DNA of 53,929 nucleotides from Candidatus Zipacnadia bacterium (lineage in GTDB: Bacteria > Armatimonadota > Zipacnadia > Zipacnadales > UBA5352): positions 1-53,929 of the forward strand of contig JALGUJ010000017.1 in NCBI GenBank assembly GCA_029820945.1, written 5' to 3'. The notes beneath the pieces are model-generated. The model saw only the letters and a list, made by a program, of their open reading frames with translations, did no database searches and was not told the DNA's origin. Below are positions 42,501 to 51,551 of this stretch, in pieces. Within the stretch, counting starts at the first letter, position 1. Every line of letters starts with the position of its first letter. The translations under genes were made by a program, and so were the position numbers.

Positions 42501-44541
42501 CCCCGACATCGAGCGCTTCCATCACACGTATGGCCACATACGGCTCAAGTACCATCCCGTGGACATGACCGCAGGCTCGGAGCCGGTCATCACGCGGCCG
42601 GATGAGACGCTCATCGACATGGCCACCGTGGCTGCCACGAACCCGGTCGTCTCCGCATTCGGCCGGGACCTTGTGGTGGACGGCTGGCTGGACATGACCG
42701 GAGCCACCGACGTCAACGGCGACGCGGTTGAGCCGGGCGACGAGCTGCTGGTGAGCTACACCGGCTGGTCGGAGCGGGCCGGGGGCTTCATCGACGTGCC
42801 GAACCCGGCGCTGAACCTGCCGCCGGAGCGGCACCAGATGGCCCCGGAGTTCGGGCCGTCGCTGTCCTCGCCGGCCATGGCCGGGGACACCATTCACGTC
42901 GGCACCCAGGGCCTGGACCGCGACCTCGACGCCGCCTTCGAGGCGCCTGACGGCGGTGTCGAGAGCGACACCATGCTCTCGCTGATCTGGAGCAAGGCCA
43001 GCGACCTGGTGCGGAGCGCGCTGATGATTCCGGCCCGGAAGCAGGCGGGCGTGCCGGGCATCCCGGTGGTCACGTCGTCGCCGTCGGTGGCGGAGGACCG
43101 GGTCTACGTGGGAACGCGGATGATGGACTCCGCGGGGTCGCCGGATGTCAGCTACGGCTACCTGAGCGCGCTGGCGCCGTGGCGCGTGCTGCTGTGCGAC
43201 ACCAACCGGATCGTCGAGACCACGGGCAGCGAGCCGAGCTGGGTCTGCACCGGCACGGCCAGCCCGCAGCGGGCGCAGTCATTCATCGGCGAGGATCTGC
43301 GCCGGCCCTTCAGCCGCCCGGCCAAGGCGGCCCACTTGCCGACCGGGCACGTGCTGGTGGTGGACAGCGGCAACAACAGGGCGGTCGAGATCGATCGAGC
43401 CGGGCGCGTGGTCTGGCCGCTGGACCTGTTCGGCTATGAGTACTACACGAGCCCCGACAACCATGACCTGCGGCTGTCGAGGCCCGCGGACGCCTGGCGC
43501 TACTACGACGTCGAGGCCGTGGACACCGACGGCGACGGCACCGCCGACAGGAGCTTCCCGGTGGTGCACACCGTCGTGGCCGACACCGGCAACGCGCGGG
43601 TGATCGACATAGAGACGCGCTTCTACGATCCCATCAGCTTCGTGCAGGACGGCCGGCAGCGGCACACCGTCGTGACGCTGACGCCGACCTACGTGCGGGT
43701 GGGCACGGCGCCGAGGCGCTTCCTGCGCGTGCGCTACACGTCGGCTCAGCCCATCTTCGATCCGGGCAACGGGGGGCTGATCGGCTACCTCTGCGCGGCG
43801 AGCAATCTGAGCCAGATCCTCGTGGTCGAGCGGGGGACCGGGATCGTCAACCCGCTCGCGAGCAGCGCGACGCCGAACGGGAGCGCGGGCGCGAGCTGGG
43901 CGTGGTGGGCGTGGCTCTACGACTCGGACCCGGCCGACGCCAACAACGTATCGAACGAGCCGCTGCAGTTCGAGAACACCAAGCACGTGGAGTACAGCCG
44001 CATCGGCGACCGCATCTACGTCACCGTGACCTGCTCCCGCTACAAGGGGCGGCTGGGGAGTCCGCACCCGCTCGCGCAGGCGGGGCCCGGCGTGTTCGAG
44101 TTCATCATCGACGTGGGCGACGCCAATCCGGCGAACTGGCAGCTCGACCAGATGGGCACGGGCGGCCCGTGGCCGACGGCCGATCCGCACTGGTACTTCG
44201 TGCGCGGCGACTACGTCGGCCGCCCGATGACCACGATCACCACCGCGGCGGGCACCTACGACAAGCGCTGGTATCCGGTCTGCGCCCACAGGCTGCCGCA
44301 TGACCGCCACCTGATCGTCAACAGCCTCAGCCAGATCGAGAGCGCCACGCCGCACAACATCGGGTCGGGCGCGGAGACAGTGGTGCTGGGCAGCCACGTG
44401 TTCGAGGTCGCGACCGACGACCAGGGCGACGCCGATCCTACCAACGACATCCATGTGCTGGACCCGGGGCGATCGGTGCCCGGTCCGGGCGAGATGTGGC
44501 GCGACCCCTTCACGCAGCCGGCGTACGCCGAGGTACGGTAG
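39583..44541 (+). CDS. Giant secreted PilY1-like protein (beta-propeller-like)
   Basis: A 1652-residue protein with a signal peptide (MRLCRVCLVLMALILFAAAV, then PAPAA). Residues ~90-290 look like a ThuA/DUF4159-type alpha/beta domain (YWFFALTDD, DLLYISAPELDLTDAEQ, GALLWIDDD, GSIVVTTGG). From ~350 on there are repeated beta-propeller-like blades (STPVIGRGMVYAVS, STPTVHDGYVYVLADE, SSPSVAEDRVYVGTRM). Around 1250-1345 there are NHL-like blades (TGHVLVVDSGNNRAVEIDRA, VADTGNARVIDIE). DxDGDG loops that could bind Ca2+ occur near residues 393, 533 and 1314. PilY1, the calcium-dependent pilus-tip adhesin, shares the propeller and the loops. I prefer the second ATG (39583), with GGAGG 8 nt upstream. 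Homology to PilY1 is inferred from layout and place after minor pilins, not from matched residues. Confidence 0.72.
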   Translation: MRLCRVCLVLMALILFAAAVPAPAARTAFRYDAAQRVIKACVVGVGGQTAATHPNPYVLEGVRRSDLTPDDWVFENPLAPPTVVLGDATSDYVVKGKRDYWFFALTDDTASRLTGMDLLYISAPELDLTDAEQDGLRAAVEAGALLWIDDDVASGGTAVTNFPWAFEFDDAGAGTYARVALDGRHRLLTEPYRLGLSGVARLGDDPDWGSTGISGLYVTNLGPEFRTIVQVGEIAGDGQVTNRAPFVVAASYGAGSIVVTTGGVGLDVVEWIIEAAAGEMGFAAGRRPSPDPMQAPDVKFVLNMLQWSDRWEQARRTPRASATSLARAPFPLDIAWQYPSEDQPTAVAAMGAVVSTPVIGRGMVYAVSLPTTAPAGEDARVTCFDVEPEQSLDGDGWPDDGIGDYGNGASYDMVWQAFLGAGRTPRYSSPALATVDVTGINGYDVPVQVLLVSSVDEDASPSLGHVTCYNATVDPEILGQVAAPFNTPGAEIWTRDLHGFTGTADVVALSTPTVHDGYVYVLADEYDNALPDLDGDGTEQTYGRVHCFELAFDWTGGDPDDGAWWVYPSAEDNLDGVGSPMAAQEAQRSLPAFHDPTWVAEPPTGPGDRAPLPPSPGSIPVVHAAGGTIDGGRADALVTFGTTFSHTYNEGTGNIEIDDGAGGSQFCVVPAPRVRNTGAVTLNSEYFLVRTNREMTAYGDTQLAIDDAQSVPGTDIDTRHVSYHPGAVREAIVAALAEMAADGDPATVPDPIALQMGVDVLVDYTATSGAVDDERQKLMGPVRWRRELPLGQYVTQPAASRGEEMVVSAAAPVLYPAPAPVPTFGGAVAKMDTNSGAVKWTYDPVSTMPDAGPAAVTASATAAALDEDTAVVGATAVDYTNSVAASSMIGLKRQVQAAVNLGAAGEPAAVALLATGDVIAATCYQVDPRNNRLLFPPASAGNVEDTAGNPLGPIYGRAIEITWPDATTELHCIPDIERFHHTYGHIRLKYHPVDMTAGSEPVITRPDETLIDMATVAATNPVVSAFGRDLVVDGWLDMTGATDVNGDAVEPGDELLVSYTGWSERAGGFIDVPNPALNLPPERHQMAPEFGPSLSSPAMAGDTIHVGTQGLDRDLDAAFEAPDGGVESDTMLSLIWSKASDLVRSALMIPARKQAGVPGIPVVTSSPSVAEDRVYVGTRMMDSAGSPDVSYGYLSALAPWRVLLCDTNRIVETTGSEPSWVCTGTASPQRAQSFIGEDLRRPFSRPAKAAHLPTGHVLVVDSGNNRAVEIDRAGRVVWPLDLFGYEYYTSPDNHDLRLSRPADAWRYYDVEAVDTDGDGTADRSFPVVHTVVADTGNARVIDIETRFYDPISFVQDGRQRHTVVTLTPTYVRVGTAPRRFLRVRYTSAQPIFDPGNGGLIGYLCAASNLSQILVVERGTGIVNPLASSATPNGSAGASWAWWAWLYDSDPADANNVSNEPLQFENTKHVEYSRIGDRIYVTVTCSRYKGRLGSPHPLAQAGPGVFEFIIDVGDANPANWQLDQMGTGGPWPTADPHWYFVRGDYVGRPMTTITTAAGTYDKRWYPVCAHRLPHDRHLIVNSLSQIESATPHNIGSGAETVVLGSHVFEVATDDQGDADPTNDIHVLDPGRSVPGPGEMWRDPFTQPAYAEVR

Positions 44542-44604
44542 CAGGCGCCCGTGGGGTTCGGAGGACGCACGCGGTTGACGAGAAGTTCCTGAGAGGTGCC
44601 ATCC

Positions 44605-47600
44605 ATGCGTGCCAGGTCAGTCATAGCGATCATCCTTGCCCTCAGCGCGGTCGCACCGGCTCTCGGGGAGGATGCCATCCCGCCGTGGGAGGTCCGGGCA
44701 TACCTCTCCACGTACACCGACGACGGCGCGCGGGCCGCACCGCCCACCTGGACCTGGAACTTCACGGCGGTGCGCAAGCAGTACGTCTGCCCCTACTGCG
44801 GCTATAGCACCTGGATCGAGGACCCCACGCCCGGCGACAACGATTACGTCTGCCCCAACCCCTGGAACGTGCCGGGCCATCGGCCGACGCAGCTCGTGGA
44901 GGCGGGCCCCAGGGAGCGGGTGCTGGGGACGCTGCAGGCGCTGGCCACCGACGCCGATGGCGATCGCAGCACGAGCCTGGTGGGCAGGCCGTTCCATCCG
45001 GGCGCTCTTGCGGAGCCCGACTGGAACGCAAACCCCTCGCCCTGGGAGGACCCGGCCCCCGAGAACGCGGCCAGCTATCTGACGGCGCGCCTGGCGAGCG
45101 TGGACGCCAGTGCGCAGCCGCTGGTGCAGAACGGGAACGGCGTGCGCTTCGTGGTCGTCAAGCCCGGCGCCGTGCGTGCGGCGGCGGGCGTCCGGTACAT
45201 CGACAGCTCCGACAACGTGAGCGCCACGGCGACCTTCTATATGACCAACGGGGATGCCGGGGGGGCCGCGGCCGACCAGTACATCATCCACATCAACCCC
45301 TACCGGGTATCGGACGGCGACGTGTGGTACATCAGGCACCATGAGGAGCGCGCGGGCGGCGTGGTGACCGTCGTCGAGGTCCAGGCCTACAGCACGCTGT
45401 ACGGTAACGACTTCGAGACCGCCGGCGAGATCACCGCCGCGGAGCTGGCCAACTACGACACCAACGGCGGCTGCCAGATCATCACCGACAGCGGTGCACT
45501 GCGGGTGGAGATCCCCGAGCAGCTTGCCGCCGACGGCACGGGCACGTGGCTGCTTAAGGTCGTCATCCGATCGACCACCCGCACCATGCCCTCGCCCGAC
45601 GAGGTCAACTACGACAGCGTCTACGGCGACGACCTGTACACCGACCCGGGGGAGATAGAGCCGGACTTCGCCGGCGGCGGGATCAACGCCGATATGTCCA
45701 CCACGAAGGCCCCGTACATCGTCGTGGATACGACGAAGACCCCGCTGATCGCCACGGCGGACGCGAACGACGGCGTGGACTACACGGTGGAGGAGAAGCA
45801 GGCCAACGGGGACGGCTTCATCAGCTTCGAGACCTGGCCCTACCGGATGCCGCCGGAGGCCGCCGGCCGGGGCAGGCTGATAGTGCAGTGGTCTGAGCTG
45901 AATCCATCCGCGAACCTGCAGAGGTATCGGCCGGCCGGTGGCGGCATCGACACCTTCTACCGCACCGGCGGGGAATGGCACTACCTGGTGAACCTGGACA
46001 GCTACAGCACGCGGCTGGTGACGAATGAGCTGGTCGCGCAGGGCCAGACCATCTCGACCACCACCACCAACTACGACTTCATTGACAGCTACTTCATGTG
46101 CTCGCGGCTGGATGTCGCCCTGACCGGCGACCACTGGGCGCGTCCGGAGCCCGGCTCGCCGGGAGTGGTGGACAAGGGCCCGGCGGAGTCGGACACGGAA
46201 AGCGCGACGGGCGGGCACGCCCGCATCATCATCGCCGAGCAGCAGCAGGCGGCGCCGCCCGGCTACGGCGGCGAGTACGGTCCCGGCGCGCGGACGCCGT
46301 CCAGGCTGTTCGCGCTGGCCAATCGGACCACGGCGCCCGTTCTCGTCTGCCCCGTCGAGAACGGCGGCTGCGGCGCGCGATATGTTGACGATGACGCCCT
46401 CGACGCGGGTGACGCCTGCCCGGCCTGCGGGACGCCGCTGGTCTCGGCGCGGGCCGAGGCGGAGGTCCAGTACGACGCGCACGTGGCGCCGCGCGCGACC
46501 GTCGGTACCTCAAGCTACCGGATCAGCCCGGACGCGCTGAAGTTCGGTCCGGCCGCCGGGCTGGTGCCCGTGGGCGCGCTGGACTTTGTTCAGCGCGTGT
46601 TCGTGGACATCCCCCCCTACCAGCCGCCGTCGGTGCCGCCCGGCACCACGTTCTTCGAGAATGACATCGCGGGCGACGACGGCTACCGTGGCCGAATGCT
46701 CGCCTTCAACCGGCCCGAGGGCAGCGCCGAGGAGGACACCAACGACGCCTGGGACGTGTACTACCAGTCGCCGAACAACGGCGGGCACTTCAGCGACCCC
46801 TTGCAGGGCACGGCCGGCGACGCCGAGCAGGTCTGCCCGGTGTGCGGGAGCCGCTACAACTCGGGCGTCTCGGACTGCCTCTACTGCGGCGCCAGCCTGG
46901 TCGCGCAGAGCCCGGCGCTTCCCGAGGAGACGCTGACTGCGGAGGAGTACGATCCGTTCGGCGTGCAGGTGTCGGTGCTGCGCAAGGCGGCGCTGGCGGC
47001 GAACCAGCGCGTCGTGGACCTGGGCTGGGTCGCTCCCGGCACCCCTGCCACGGCGCCCAATACCGTCAATGAGCCCTCCGAGATGGTGGCGGGCAGCGAG
47101 CCGATGCCGGCGGATGTCTCGGACCGCCGCGACCTGGCGGTGCGCAACGAGGGCAACATCAGCTCGGAGGCGCAGATGCGCTCCGGCCTGCTGTTCCGCA
47201 CCGAGATCGACCCGGCCGTGCGGTCCTTCGCGCGCTGGGGGCAGAGCGTGCCGGTGACGATAGGGACGCTGTATCGCTACCGGCCGGGCGGGCCGACTGA
47301 GGACGATGACGTGGCCTTCGGCAGCTCCGCGTGGACGCTGTTCAGCCAGGAGGCGACCGGAGCGGCGGGCCAGCTCGCGACGTCACGGCTGCAGGCGGGC
47401 ATCCGGTCAGGCGGTGGCGTGGCCTACCCGGACACCATCAAGCCGGTGCCGCTGGGCCAGCCGGTGGGTAACTACGCGACCGAGGTGCTGCTGTTCATCG
47501 ACCTGAACGAGAGTGGCTACCTGGACTTCTACGACGCGCTTGTGGGCCCGACGAGCACCCAGTTTAACGAGTTCAATCCAGAGGTTGACGAGCCGTACGA

Positions 47601-49956
47601 GCCCGTGGCCTCGTTCGCGACTCGAATGCGCGTGGTCGAGGCCCGCCTGCCGCACAGCGACTTCTACTCCAAGGACACCGACCCCACGCTGCTGGTGGAC
47701 GAGTCGCGGAGCAACCTGCAGGTGGCCTGGGTGGGCCAGCGGGCGGTGGCCGGATCGGTGGGTTCGGCCTCCCCGGCGGGCACCTCGGGCGCCGATGTGC
47801 CGTTGCCGACCGACCCGCACAACCTGCTGTACGCCAACGCGGAGCTGGACAGCCCGGCCGCCGACCCGCTCTACCGCGGCTGGCTGTGGGAGCCCAGCGA
47901 CGGCTCCCCCAACGACGCGTTGGCGCTGACCGTCAGCGACGACAACTCGTCGCCGGTGACCTACATCGACGAGCAGAACGGTGCCCGCTGGGTGATGTTC
48001 CACCGATCGCTGTCATCGGCCGGAGGCGTGAGCTCCCAGCTCCGGTTCGACAGCTCGCAGAACACCGCCTGGGACGGGTCGGACGCCACGGAGTTCATCT
48101 TCGGCACCTCCGGCGCGCACCGTGGGCTGACGGGCTTCGCGCGCCCCGGCGTGGCGAACCGGCACTGGCTGCTGTGGCACGCGGGGCCGGCGGAGCGCGA
48201 GCGCATCCGCTATCGGTGGGAGTTCGACCCGTACGGGGGGACGATCGAGAGTGACGCCGAGCTTGCGGTCAGCAACGCGGCGCGCGCGGGGCTGCCCGGC
48301 TTCTTCCTGGTGGGCATGGGCGACGACCGCTACCGCAAGCCGGCCCAGGATCCCTTCACCTACGTCAAGCAGCCCAGTGCCTTCGGGTCCTCCAACGCCG
48401 CGGGCGAGTTCGAGATGGACGTGTTCTTCACCGGACACATCCGCTCGCTGGGGAACTCGGACATCTGCTGGACCCGCTTCAACTTCGGTGACCCGGCCGA
48501 CCCGGACTTCCCGCTGAATGAGGCCCGGTACAACTACGGGAAGATCGCGTTCCCGCGAGTGGTGAACGCGGACGGCCTGCGCATGCCCGAGATCTACGAC
48601 GCCGACGGCGACCTGCGGGGCTACGCGGGCGAGCAGCTTCGCCCGAGCCCGCGCAGGCAGTCCTTCCAGAGCCGGGACATCGACTGGCTGCTGACGCAGC
48701 GCGTGGCCGATCCCGCCGACGTTGACCACCCGTTCAACTTCGAGACCAAGCCCGACTGGACGGGCTGGCTGACCGCAGCGGCGCCCAAGCCCGGGCTCGA
48801 GGAGTACGCGGACCCCAAGTTCTACCTGGGAGTAGTGACCGAGAGCGGCGGCATGAGGGCGGAGAACATCTACGCGGTTACCTGGGATGAGGGGTCGTAC
48901 GACCCCGCCACCGGGCTGTACACCGTGGTGCCGATGCTGGTGGGCATCAACGCGGGCGGGCTGTACGAGCTGCCGGCGGCCCCCAGGCCCGCGGTCTGGC
49001 ACCCCGACCCGAGCTTCTGGCGCTCGGTGTCGGGGGGAGTGGAAGCGAAGGCGCTGCTGGCCCCGAGTCTGCGTGACGACGCGTTTGACGCCGGCGCCTG
49101 GGACGACTCGACCAGCGCCGAGCGGTGGCCGGCGGTGACACTGCTGATCAACCCGGCGTCGGGGACGCTGAACTGGTCGTCGCCGTTGTTCACCCCCGAC
49201 AACCGGGCCAATCCGCTGGCGGTCTTCAACACGACCAACACGGCCGACATCGTGGATGTGGTGATGTACGCCGACTACACGCCGTTCGTGCGGCGGGTGA
49301 CGACCGACCCGTGCAACGACGACTCGCCGTCGGCGTTCTATGACCTGGCCGGGAGCAGCCGGCTGACGGTGTTCTGGCGGCGAAGCTACGGGGATGCCGA
49401 CACGCCGCACTTCGGGCGCCCCTCCTTCATGCACAGGTGCTTCACGCGGGCCATCCAGGTGGGCAGGCCGCCGATCGCGGCGGGCGACGTGAGTGAGGTC
49501 TTCGACCTCACGACCGGCGAGGCGCTGGCGCGGGGCACCACATGGGAGCTTGGCTCCGCCGAGAATGGGATCATTGTCATCGAGCCGAACCCGGTGACCA
49601 CGCCGAGCCGCGTGGGGCACCAGATCCGGGTCACGTATACGGACGGGGGCGGGATCACGCGGGTGGAGCGCCACCGCGTGGTGGGGTGGAGCATCGAGAC
49701 GCCGGTCCCGGTCAACACGGTCATCGCTGAGGGCCCGCTGCGCGTCTTCCCGGAGATCTACACGCCGCCGACGCTGGCCTTCGAGACGGTTCGCTACTGG
49801 CTGCTGTGGTCGAGCCCGCGCAGCACCTACGACCTGCGGGCGCCGGCCGACGACGGGCAGCGGCCGCACCAGTCCACCGACGTGTACCTGGCGGTGGTGG
49901 CGCCCGAGTACGCGAGCCTGATCGCGGACCTGGAGGTGCCACGCATCGGCCCCTGA
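44605..49956 (+). CDS. Giant secreted protein with three zinc-ribbon-type Cys clusters
   Basis: A 1783-residue protein. The signal peptide is MRARSVIAIILALSAVAPAL, cut before GEDAIPP. Three Cys clusters are visible: CPYCGYSTWIEDP followed by CPNPW (about 63-85; the second knuckle has a single Cys), CPVENGGCGARY followed by CPACGTPL (about 582-608), and CPVCGSRYNSG with CLYCGASL (Cys744, 747, 758 and 761). The rest is largely beta-type with repeated aromatic/Asp/Pro loops, and I find no named domain. The ATG at 44605 has GAGAGG 8 nt upstream. It is the last gene before the pilM promoter. Its likely place is the cell surface or pilus tip, as a partner of the PilY1-like protein; function unknown. 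Confidence 0.7.
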   Translation: MRARSVIAIILALSAVAPALGEDAIPPWEVRAYLSTYTDDGARAAPPTWTWNFTAVRKQYVCPYCGYSTWIEDPTPGDNDYVCPNPWNVPGHRPTQLVEAGPRERVLGTLQALATDADGDRSTSLVGRPFHPGALAEPDWNANPSPWEDPAPENAASYLTARLASVDASAQPLVQNGNGVRFVVVKPGAVRAAAGVRYIDSSDNVSATATFYMTNGDAGGAAADQYIIHINPYRVSDGDVWYIRHHEERAGGVVTVVEVQAYSTLYGNDFETAGEITAAELANYDTNGGCQIITDSGALRVEIPEQLAADGTGTWLLKVVIRSTTRTMPSPDEVNYDSVYGDDLYTDPGEIEPDFAGGGINADMSTTKAPYIVVDTTKTPLIATADANDGVDYTVEEKQANGDGFISFETWPYRMPPEAAGRGRLIVQWSELNPSANLQRYRPAGGGIDTFYRTGGEWHYLVNLDSYSTRLVTNELVAQGQTISTTTTNYDFIDSYFMCSRLDVALTGDHWARPEPGSPGVVDKGPAESDTESATGGHARIIIAEQQQAAPPGYGGEYGPGARTPSRLFALANRTTAPVLVCPVENGGCGARYVDDDALDAGDACPACGTPLVSARAEAEVQYDAHVAPRATVGTSSYRISPDALKFGPAAGLVPVGALDFVQRVFVDIPPYQPPSVPPGTTFFENDIAGDDGYRGRMLAFNRPEGSAEEDTNDAWDVYYQSPNNGGHFSDPLQGTAGDAEQVCPVCGSRYNSGVSDCLYCGASLVAQSPALPEETLTAEEYDPFGVQVSVLRKAALAANQRVVDLGWVAPGTPATAPNTVNEPSEMVAGSEPMPADVSDRRDLAVRNEGNISSEAQMRSGLLFRTEIDPAVRSFARWGQSVPVTIGTLYRYRPGGPTEDDDVAFGSSAWTLFSQEATGAAGQLATSRLQAGIRSGGGVAYPDTIKPVPLGQPVGNYATEVLLFIDLNESGYLDFYDALVGPTSTQFNEFNPEVDEPYEPVASFATRMRVVEARLPHSDFYSKDTDPTLLVDESRSNLQVAWVGQRAVAGSVGSASPAGTSGADVPLPTDPHNLLYANAELDSPAADPLYRGWLWEPSDGSPNDALALTVSDDNSSPVTYIDEQNGARWVMFHRSLSSAGGVSSQLRFDSSQNTAWDGSDATEFIFGTSGAHRGLTGFARPGVANRHWLLWHAGPAERERIRYRWEFDPYGGTIESDAELAVSNAARAGLPGFFLVGMGDDRYRKPAQDPFTYVKQPSAFGSSNAAGEFEMDVFFTGHIRSLGNSDICWTRFNFGDPADPDFPLNEARYNYGKIAFPRVVNADGLRMPEIYDADGDLRGYAGEQLRPSPRRQSFQSRDIDWLLTQRVADPADVDHPFNFETKPDWTGWLTAAAPKPGLEEYADPKFYLGVVTESGGMRAENIYAVTWDEGSYDPATGLYTVVPMLVGINAGGLYELPAAPRPAVWHPDPSFWRSVSGGVEAKALLAPSLRDDAFDAGAWDDSTSAERWPAVTLLINPASGTLNWSSPLFTPDNRANPLAVFNTTNTADIVDVVMYADYTPFVRRVTTDPCNDDSPSAFYDLAGSSRLTVFWRRSYGDADTPHFGRPSFMHRCFTRAIQVGRPPIAAGDVSEVFDLTTGEALARGTTWELGSAENGIIVIEPNPVTTPSRVGHQIRVTYTDGGGITRVERHRVVGWSIETPVPVNTVIAEGPLRVFPEIYTPPTLAFETVRYWLLWSSPRSTYDLRAPADDGQRPHQSTDVYLAVVAPEYASLIADLEVPRIGP

Positions 49957-50174
49957 GCGTGTGATGGGCCAAATGGGCATGGCTGCGGGCTGTCGAGGCA
50001 AGGGTCGTGAAAGCTTAACACACCTGGGAAGGAAGCCCGTCGGTTCGGGGCGAAGAGGCCCATAGGAGCAGGGCTTGACAGGGCCTGCGCCATGGTATAC
50101 AGTAACCGAGGATCAGGCTGCCCAAGGCGGCCGCAGCTCGGCAGTTGAGGCTGCGATGGCAGGAGGCGCGCTAC
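49957..50174. other. Intergenic region carrying the pilM promoter
   Basis: This 218-nt gap separates the giant-protein gene from pilM. Apart from the promoter at 50075-50103 and the AGGAGG box before pilM, I see no gene or strong hairpin. Confidence 0.5.
50075..50103 (+). promoter_or_regulatory. Sigma-70-type promoter of pilMNO
   Basis: TTGACA (50075-50080) with a TATACA (15-bp spacer) or TACAGT (17-bp spacer, 50098-50103) -10 box. It lies ~72 nt before the pilM start and would give this group separate expression from the pilB-led run. Confidence 0.65.
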
Positions 50175-51500
50175 ATGGCTAAGGGCGCCACACACGTCCT
50201 GGGCCTGGACATCGGAACAGCGTTCATCAAGGCAGCGGAGATCCGACTGCGCGGACGCGAATTCCAGATCATCGGACGCCCCGCCGTTGTCCCCACCCCC
50301 GAAGGCGCGGTGCGCGGCGGCCTCATCGTTGATATGCCTGCCGTCTCCGACGCTCTGGGCGAGTTGAGGGCCGAGTACGGCATGCCCATCAAGAAGGCCA
50401 TCGCCTCCGTCGGCGGCGACTCCTCGGTTGTGGTTCGCATCATCGAAGTGCCCAACATGTCCGAGAAGGAGCTCGATGACGCCATCCAGTGGGAGCTGGA
50501 CGAGCAGACCCCGTTCCCGGTGGAGGAGGTCATCTACGACTACGCCCGCATCGAGGGGCCCGAGACAGACGAGGAGGCCAGCGAGACCGAGGTGCTGCTG
50601 GCCGTGGCGCAGGAGGAGCTGGTTGACGAGCACGTGGATGCGATGCTCGAAGCCGGCCTGCAGCCCGTCGGCATCGACGTCGAGCCGCTGGCGATCGGCC
50701 GCGCCCTGGTGGACGTCGCCGGCGATGAATTTGCCGATCAGACCGTGGTCAACGTGCATATGGGCGCAACGACCACGCTCATTCTCGTCTTTCGCCATAA
50801 GCTGCTAAGCTTCGTCCGAGTGATCCCCACCGCCGGGGAGAACCTCACTCAGTCGTTGGCCCAGAACCTGATGCTGGATCAGGAGCAGGCCGAGACCGTC
50901 AAGCTGCAGTTGGGAAACGTCGAGGGTGGCGCCGCTGTCGAAGAACCCGGCGAGGACGAGTTCGACGGCGGCATGTTCGAGGAGGAGGGCCTCGAGGAGG
51001 ACTCGGTCTTCGAACTCTCCAGCACGGACGAGGAGTCGGCCACGCTCGAGCCGTCCGATGAGCGGGCGACCCATCGCGAGGTGGAGGGCGAGCTCGCCGA
51101 TCTGGAGGAGCCGCAGGCGCCCGTGGAGGAGCCGCACGGGGAGCCGGAGACGGCGCTGGAGGAGGACGCGGACCTGGCCGAGGCGCGCGAGCAGGTGGCC
51201 GAGGCTCTGATAGAGCCGGTGCTGGACATCGCCACCGAGGTGCGGCGGTCGCTTGACTTCTACCGCCGGCAGCACCGCAATGAGCCGATCGACCGCATCG
51301 TTCTGACCGGTGGCAGCGCCAACCTGGTGGGGCTGCCGCAGCTCATGCGAGACGAGACCGGGATTGACACCCAGATTGGCAACCCCTTCACCTACATGCA
51401 GATAGAGGACAATACCGTCTCTGAGGGGTACCTGCGCGACATCGCACCATCCATGGTGATCGCGGTGGGCCTGGCCCTGCGCGACATGGTTGAGGACTGA
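50175..51500 (+). CDS. pilM: Type IV pilus assembly protein PilM with an acidic insert
   Basis: A 441-residue actin/FtsA-like cytoplasmic protein that binds the N-terminus of PilN and links the motor to the inner-membrane complex. The actin fold opens with VLGLDIGTAFIKAAEIRLRG, and later has VVNVHMGATTTLILVFRHK and IVLTGGSANLVGLPQLM. Between two of its halves lies a ~90-residue Glu/Asp/Ser-rich stretch (from EEPGEDEFDGGMFEEEGLEE to about residue 340) that usual PilM (about 350 residues) lacks. I chose the ATG at 50175, with AGGAGG 7 nt upstream. It heads pilMNO behind its own promoter. Confidence 0.92.
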   Translation: MAKGATHVLGLDIGTAFIKAAEIRLRGREFQIIGRPAVVPTPEGAVRGGLIVDMPAVSDALGELRAEYGMPIKKAIASVGGDSSVVVRIIEVPNMSEKELDDAIQWELDEQTPFPVEEVIYDYARIEGPETDEEASETEVLLAVAQEELVDEHVDAMLEAGLQPVGIDVEPLAIGRALVDVAGDEFADQTVVNVHMGATTTLILVFRHKLLSFVRVIPTAGENLTQSLAQNLMLDQEQAETVKLQLGNVEGGAAVEEPGEDEFDGGMFEEEGLEEDSVFELSSTDEESATLEPSDERATHREVEGELADLEEPQAPVEEPHGEPETALEEDADLAEAREQVAEALIEPVLDIATEVRRSLDFYRRQHRNEPIDRIVLTGGSANLVGLPQLMRDETGIDTQIGNPFTYMQIEDNTVSEGYLRDIAPSMVIAVGLALRDMVED

Positions 51501-51551
51501 GACGGCTGACAGGGGCCCGGCATCGCCCGGTCACGATCTGAGGGATGGCCC

